Origin: Prevotella sp.
GTDB taxonomy: Bacteria > Bacteroidota > Bacteroidia > Bacteroidales > Bacteroidaceae
DNA: 64,000 nt
Reading direction: 5' to 3'
NCBI GenBank assembly: GCA_016281055.1
Contig: JAEEHW010000082.1
Span: forward strand, 62,001 to 126,000
Numbering within the stretch: position 1 is the stretch's first letter; every line of letters begins with the position of its first letter. The notes beneath the pieces are model-generated. The model saw only the letters and a list, made by a program, of their open reading frames with translations, did not search any database and was not told the DNA's origin. Both the position numbers and the translations under genes were made by a program. Shown one piece after another: positions 59,331-64,000 of the stretch.

Positions 59331-60193
59331 AACTGACATTTCTTGGCACAGGAACATCGGTAGGCGTTCCAGCTATAGGATGCCAGTGTGAGGTGTGCCG
59401 CAGTAACAACCCAAAAGACAAACGGTTGCGTGCATCGGCAATGCTGGAAACCAACGAGGGACTGCGAGTGCTTATAGATTGCGGTCCAGACTTCAGGCAA
59501 CAGATATTACGACTGCCATTTGGCAAGTTGGATGCGGTGCTCATAACCCACATTCACTATGACCATGTGGGAGGTGCAGATGATTTGCGGCCTTTTGCGT
59601 TGTTTGGAGATGTTGACGTATATGCACAGCAGGATGTAATAGATGGCTTGCACCGAACCATGCCATATTGTTTCAAGAAAGAGCTGTATCCAGGTGTGCC
59701 GCACCTGCATCTGCATGAAATACGTACAGGTAAGCCTTTTCATGTGTCAAGACCGCATGACATAATAGCCAAGATGCCTCCCAGTGGAGCAACACTGGAA
59801 GGTGTGATGCACAAAAGTTGGCAAACGGTGACAATACCTGCAGTGAAAGAGAAATTAGAGATATTGCCGGTCCGCGTGATGCACGGAAAACTACCCATCG
59901 TTGGATACAGATTCGGACGATTGGCATACATCACGGACATGAAGAGTATGGATGAAGAATCCATGAAACTGCTTGAAGGCATTGAGATACTGGTGCTGAA
60001 TGCCCTGCGATTTGAGAAAGAACACCATAGTCACCAGTTGGTTGACGATGCAGTAAAATTTGCTGGCAGGGTAGGGGCGAAACGTACATACCTTACCCAT
60101 CTGACTCATGACATAGGTACGCATGACATTGCAAACAGCCGTCTGCCGAAGGGCTTTTGGTTTGCATACGATGGTCAGGAGATAGAGTGTTGA
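59327..60193 (+). CDS. Metallo-beta-lactamase-fold hydrolase (PhnP-like)
   Basis: The product has 288 residues from ATG 59327, which overlaps the murB stop (ATGA). It opens LTFLGTGTSVGVPAIGCQCEVC, has the metal motif THIHYDHVGGADDLRPF near residue 80, a further histidine in VMHGKLPIVGYRFG and the closing THLTHDIGTHDI. Such proteins are phosphodiesterases (PhnP) or related nuclease-like hydrolases. The cysteine pair in CQCEVCRSNNP is typical of the subgroup. Substrate is unknown. Confidence 0.88.
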   Translation: MKLTFLGTGTSVGVPAIGCQCEVCRSNNPKDKRLRASAMLETNEGLRVLIDCGPDFRQQILRLPFGKLDAVLITHIHYDHVGGADDLRPFALFGDVDVYAQQDVIDGLHRTMPYCFKKELYPGVPHLHLHEIRTGKPFHVSRPHDIIAKMPPSGATLEGVMHKSWQTVTIPAVKEKLEILPVRVMHGKLPIVGYRFGRLAYITDMKSMDEESMKLLEGIEILVLNALRFEKEHHSHQLVDDAVKFAGRVGAKRTYLTHLTHDIGTHDIANSRLPKGFWFAYDGQEIEC

Positions 60194-60251
60194 AACTTTG
60201 GCACATACTTTGTTTTTAGGATGACGCTAATATAAAAGGAACAAGATTATA

Positions 60252-62798
60252 ATGCACAATAATTATTCAGAAAGTGTCACGACATTGCTTGATGACAGCA
60301 AAAAAGAAGCACGCAGACATAGAAGCCGTTCTGTGAGGCCGGAGCATCTGCTCATGGCTATACTGAAACGGCGAGGTACGGTGGCTGACAAAATCATTGA
60401 TGAACTGCACGTAAACAAGGCAGACCTCACCATAGATTGTGAAAACAAACTTCTGCATGATGTAGAAGATGATGCTTCGCAGGCAGTCACTTCACCAGAA
60501 CTGGATGAAAACACAAATAATATAATGATACTGGCTGCGCTGGAAGCACGAATGGCAAAAGAAAACACAGTAGAAATAGAGCATCTGTTGTTGGCAATCC
60601 TGCATGATACCAACAACAATCCAGCACGTGCCATATTAGAGAAGAACAATATGAATTACGATAATGTGACTCAGTGCCTTTTTGACAAGAAGGACAAAGA
60701 CAATACTCCTGTTAATAAGGAAGCGGATCATTCTGTCATACTTGATGGCATGGAACTCTCAGAGGATGAGGATGAGAATGACGAAGGCAATGATGACAAT
60801 AAGAATGACACCAAAACAGAAGAAAAATCCAAGACCAAAGGTGGCGGCAAGACTCCTGTCATAGATGCCTTTGCCATAGACCTGACAAAAGTGGCAGGTG
60901 AAGGAAAGATGGACCCTGTAGTCGGTAGGGAAAAAGAAATAATCCGTCTTCAGGAGATATTGTGTCGCAGGAAGAAAAACAATCCTGTTCTCATAGGCGA
61001 GCCAGGTGTAGGAAAGAGTGCCATCGTAGAAGGATTGGCTCAAATGATAGCATCGGGCAAGACCTCTTCCGTGCTTCACAACAAACGTCTGGTAGCTCTT
61101 GATATGGCAAGCATGGTGGCAGGAACAAAATACCGTGGCCAGTTTGAGGAACGTATCAAGAATCTCATTAAAGAGTTAGAGGCAAATCCTGACATCATAA
61201 TATTCATAGACGAGATACATACCATCATCGGTGCAGGCAGTGCAGCAGGAACCATGGATGCTGCAAACATGCTCAAACCGGCGTTGGCGCGTGGCGCAGT
61301 GCAGTGCATAGGTGCCACCACGCTTGACGAATACCGTAAATCAATAGAAAAAGACGGTGCTCTTGAAAGAAGATTCCAGAAAATTATCGTGGAACCGTCA
61401 ACGCCAGAGCAGACAATGCACATACTGTCAAATATCAAGGATAAGTATGAAGAATATCACCATGTGACATATTCGGACGATGCTTTGGTGTCATGTGTAA
61501 AACTGTCAGAGAGATATATCACAGACCGCGCATTCCCAGATAAAGCCATAGACGTAATGGATGAGGTGGGAGCGAGAATACACCTGCATCATGTAGAGGT
61601 GCCTTCCAGTATCACAGAGTTGGAAGACAAGATATCAACGACGAAGCAGAAGAAGCTGGATGCTGTGCAGAATCAGAATTTTGAACTGGCAGCCAACTAC
61701 CGTGACATGCAGACCAAGTATGAAGAAGAACTCGTGAAACTCAATAATAGCTGGGAGAAAGGAGATACAGGGTCTCGCAAGTCTGTTTCTGTGGATGATG
61801 TAGCTGATGTGGTAGCCAATATGACCGGCATCCCCGTTCAGCGTGTGGCGGGCAACGAAGGAGAGCGTCTGCGTAATATGTCGTCAAAACTTAAGGAGAG
61901 CGTTATCTCGCAAGACAAGGCGATAGATAAAATAGTTAGGGCAATACAACGTAACAGGGTTGGCATACATGACCCCAATCACCCAATAGGCGCATTTATG
62001 TTCTTGGGTCCGACGGGTGTGGGCAAAACATACCTGGCAAAAAAACTTGCAGAGGAAATGTTTGGCTCTGCTGACGACCTGATACGCATTGACATGAGCG
62101 AATATTCAGAGAGCTTCAATACGTCAAGATTGGTTGGAGCACCTCCGGGATATGTCGGTTATGAAGAAGGTGGACAGTTGACCGAGCGTGTGCGTAGGAA
62201 ACCATATTCCATAGTATTGCTCGACGAGATAGAAAAGGCTAACAGCAGTGTCTTTAACATGTTGTTGCAAGTGCTTGACGAAGGCAGACTTACGGACGGA
62301 AACGGACGTCTTATTGATTTCCGCAATACGGTTATAATCATGACCTCAAACACAGGAACGAGACAACTGAAAGAGTTTGCGCACGGTGTGGGCTTCAATG
62401 CAGCCAACGGCACTGGTGGTTCTATGAATGAGAAAGACAAGGAATATGCTCGTTCTATCATTCAGAAAAGCCTCAGCAAACAGTTTGCCCCTGAGTTTCT
62501 GAACCGATTGGACGAGATAATAACATTCGACCAGCTCGATCAGGATGCAATAAGGAAGATTGTCGACATAGAATTGAAAGGCTTATGTAAGCGTATAGAG
62601 AATATAGGCTATAAGTTGGTAATAACAGATGAAATCAAGAACAAACTGGCAGAGAAAGGCTATGATGTACAGTATGGTGCAAGACCGCTGAAACGTGCCA
62701 TACAGACATACGTCGAGGATGTGGTTTGTGAGAGAATACTGTCAAATACCCTTTCTGTCGGTGATGAAATCATAATAGACACTTTGGTGGAAGCATAA
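60252..62798 (+). CDS. clpC: ClpC-type Clp protease ATPase
   Basis: The 848-residue product has an N-terminal Clp_N double repeat (about 1-145), followed by an acidic linker (about 160-195) that is longer than usual. AAA domain 1 has [22 protein letters not shown] and ALERRFQ. The middle UVR-like coiled coil is [28 protein letters not shown] domain 2 has [16 protein letters not shown] and VLLDEIEKA. It unfolds proteins for degradation by ClpP. A strong terminator follows. Confidence 0.93.
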   Translation: MHNNYSESVTTLLDDSKKEARRHRSRSVRPEHLLMAILKRRGTVADKIIDELHVNKADLTIDCENKLLHDVEDDASQAVTSPELDENTNNIMILAALEARMAKENTVEIEHLLLAILHDTNNNPARAILEKNNMNYDNVTQCLFDKKDKDNTPVNKEADHSVILDGMELSEDEDENDEGNDDNKNDTKTEEKSKTKGGGKTPVIDAFAIDLTKVAGEGKMDPVVGREKEIIRLQEILCRRKKNNPVLIGEPGVGKSAIVEGLAQMIASGKTSSVLHNKRLVALDMASMVAGTKYRGQFEERIKNLIKELEANPDIIIFIDEIHTIIGAGSAAGTMDAANMLKPALARGAVQCIGATTLDEYRKSIEKDGALERRFQKIIVEPSTPEQTMHILSNIKDKYEEYHHVTYSDDALVSCVKLSERYITDRAFPDKAIDVMDEVGARIHLHHVEVPSSITELEDKISTTKQKKLDAVQNQNFELAANYRDMQTKYEEELVKLNNSWEKGDTGSRKSVSVDDVADVVANMTGIPVQRVAGNEGERLRNMSSKLKESVISQDKAIDKIVRAIQRNRVGIHDPNHPIGAFMFLGPTGVGKTYLAKKLAEEMFGSADDLIRIDMSEYSESFNTSRLVGAPPGYVGYEEGGQLTERVRRKPYSIVLLDEIEKANSSVFNMLLQVLDEGRLTDGNGRLIDFRNTVIIMTSNTGTRQLKEFAHGVGFNAANGTGGSMNEKDKEYARSIIQKSLSKQFAPEFLNRLDEIITFDQLDQDAIRKIVDIELKGLCKRIENIGYKLVITDEIKNKLAEKGYDVQYGARPLKRAIQTYVEDVVCERILSNTLSVGDEIIIDTLVEA

Positions 62799-62873
62799 GC
62801 ATGACAAATTAAAAAACATTGTGCAAACAAGGTCACCATTATGATGGGAAACATCATTGGCTACCTTATCGTG

Positions 62874-62932
62874 TACTCCCTCTTTTCTTTCGATAAACAG
62901 TGTGTTTTCGGGAAAAGAGGGAGTATTTTATT
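62874..62932 (+). terminator. Terminator after clpC
   Basis: A 14-bp stem (TACTCCCTCTTTTC / GAAAAGAGGGAGTA) with a 24-nt loop, then TTTTATTT. It lies in the 304-bp gap between clpC and the debranching enzyme, which otherwise holds that gene's promoter and no gene. Confidence 0.85.
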
Positions 62933-62960
62933 TAAAAAGCACAAAAAGTGCAGGAAAAAT

Positions 62961-62991
62961 TTTGCTATTTATAAATAAATGATTAACTTTG
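62961..62991 (+). promoter_or_regulatory. Promoter of the debranching enzyme gene
   Basis: TTTG at 62961-62964, 19 bp, TAACTTTG at 62984-62991, about 110 bp before ATG 63103. Confidence 0.7.
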
Positions 62992-63102
62992 CGAAAGAAA
63001 CCTACGTGACGAAAGTCAAACAACAAATAGATTTGTTGACATAGTTCAATTAAATATATATAATACAAACCATAAACATAATTAGTAACCTTAAAAATAT
63101 CT

Positions 63103-64000
63103 ATGAGTTATATCAAATTCGATAAGGCACTGATGACAAATCTTCAGGAGAGTATCCAAAAGGAAGTTCTTCGTACGAGCCGTTCTGGTGCTTATGCCAG
63201 CAGTACAGTGGTAGAGTGCAATATTCGCAAGTATCATGGACTGTTGGTTGTTCCTATTCCGTCTATTGATGATGAAAACCATGTATTGCTGTCGTCGCTT
63301 GATGCCACGGTGGTGCAGCATGGAGCCGAGTTCAATCTCGGACTGCATTTCTATAAGGGTGGGGCAGTGAGCCCTAATGGACATAAATATATACGCGGTT
63401 TTAACTGCGACATAATTCCTACAACGATATACAGGGTAGGAGGAGTACTGTTGCGTAAGGAAATGATATTCCAGACATACACAGACAGAGTGCTGATTCG
63501 TTATACCATAGAAGATGCCCATTCTCCGGTGACCCTTCGTCTGCGTCCGTATCTTGCTTTCCGTCGTGCTGACGAACTGACACATGAGAACTATCAGGCA
63601 TTGCGTGATTATCAGGAAGTAAGTGGCGGTATTAGTACCACGATGTACAAAGAATATCCACAGTTGTATATGCAGCTCTCCAAAAAGAACAAATTCGTAT
63701 ATCAGCCAAACTGGTATAAGGGATTTGAGTATTATAAGGAAGCAGAGCGTGGATATGACTGCCATGAGGATTTGTATGTTCCTGGTTACTTTGAGATAGA
63801 ATGTAAGAAAGGAGACGAAATCGTATTTACGGCTTCTTTAAGCGAGTGTAAGCCAAGCACCTTGAAACAAACATTCAAGGATGCCGTTGATGCACGTATT
63901 CCACGTGATAATTTCTTCCATACATTGGTGACAGCAGCACATCAGTTCCACAACAACAAAGGAAGTGATCGTTATCTGCTGGCAGGTTATCCTTGGTTCA
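63103..64000 (+). CDS. Glycogen debranching enzyme, amylo-alpha-1,6-glucosidase type (5' part)
   Basis: The gene starts at ATG 63103 and stays open to the edge, giving 299 residues. The N-terminus MSYIKFDKALMTNLQESI continues with REW-like and substrate-domain motifs SRSGAYASSTVVECNIRKYHGLLVVP, which in this family bring the sugar-binding tyrosine and histidine, and YLAFRRADELTHEN. This is the N-terminal beta domain of bacterial debranching enzymes (GH133-type catalytic domain would follow). It works in glycogen turnover. The start is supported by a good promoter upstream. Confidence 0.85.
   Translation, partial: MSYIKFDKALMTNLQESIQKEVLRTSRSGAYASSTVVECNIRKYHGLLVVPIPSIDDENHVLLSSLDATVVQHGAEFNLGLHFYKGGAVSPNGHKYIRGFNCDIIPTTIYRVGGVLLRKEMIFQTYTDRVLIRYTIEDAHSPVTLRLRPYLAFRRADELTHENYQALRDYQEVSGGISTTMYKEYPQLYMQLSKKNKFVYQPNWYKGFEYYKEAERGYDCHEDLYVPGYFEIECKKGDEIVFTASLSECKPSTLKQTFKDAVDARIPRDNFFHTLVTAAHQFHNNKGSDRYLLAGYPWF

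Noticed and set aside
63091-63765. 224-residue minus-strand reading frame at the right edge
   Set aside because: Antisense to the debranching enzyme gene, which has a promoter and clear homology.

Overview
The window looks like a chromosomal segment of a Bacteroidales bacterium, most likely a Prevotella-type member of the Prevotellaceae. The evidence is Bacteroidetes-style promoters (TTTG, about 20 bp, then TAnnTTTG) in front of many genes, lineage-typical families (DUF4835/PorD-like, DUF4421, DUF4348, DUF3127, DUF1460, BspA-like LRR_5, type IX-like C-terminal tails), lipoprotein-rich hypothetical genes and little reliance on Shine-Dalgarno sites. No rRNA, tRNA, CRISPR array, prophage or insertion sequence was found. 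Both edges cut through genes: a GNAT protein on the left and a glycogen debranching enzyme on the right.

Layout. 1-11 kb: a hexuronate module (LacI-type regulator and altronate dehydratase on minus, divergent from KDG kinase and KDPG aldolase on plus), then an unusual double-sensor kinase-like protein, recF and a DUF721 gene. 11-14.5 kb: lepA, a Crp/Fnr-type regulator and mazG. 15-24 kb: an L-arabinose locus (aldose epimerase lipoprotein, SSS sodium/sugar symporter, araD, araA, FGGY kinase), interrupted by two small membrane-protein genes of unknown function. 24-31.6 kb: Smr protein, pyrK, pepD, OmpH/Skp-like, Gfo/Idh/MocA oxidoreductase, DUF4421, PBP4-type carboxypeptidase and rubrerythrin-like peroxidase. 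31.8-33.6 kb: an ECF sigma operon with a putative anti-sigma factor, a Spy-like periplasmic protein and a small exported protein. 33.7-41.6 kb: a seven-gene minus-strand run from dnaN to an SpoU-type methyltransferase (dnaN, exonuclease, DUF4835, recN, engB, ABC-F, trmH-like).

41.7-49.5 kb: DUF3127 protein, TetR regulator, SulP transporter, a structured non-coding RNA candidate, the three genes of a sodium-pumping biotin decarboxylase (gamma, alpha, beta) and a DUF1460 amidase. 49.5-54.6 kb: pyrD, then about 1.4 kb without a credible gene and full of inverted repeats. The end of that stretch is a strongly structured RNA leader in front of a GIY-YIG-like protein, a BspA-like leucine-rich-repeat protein and a dockerin-type protein, followed by a precise 22-bp array of palindromes. 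54.7-64 kb: transketolase, rpiB, DUF4348 lipoprotein, murB, a metallo-beta-lactamase-fold hydrolase, clpC and the start of a glycogen debranching enzyme.

How the genes fit together: uronate and arabinose breakdown both feed central metabolism (KDPG aldolase; transketolase and rpiB), and the decarboxylase pump would couple carboxylate metabolism to a sodium gradient that the SSS symporter could use. The most novel material I see is the switch-like RNA leader at 51.36-51.76 kb with its small operon, the 240-nt RNA at 44.76-45.0 kb, the 22-bp palindrome array at 54.48-54.57 kb, and a transcription terminator that contains the start codon of the double-sensor protein at 6.33 kb.
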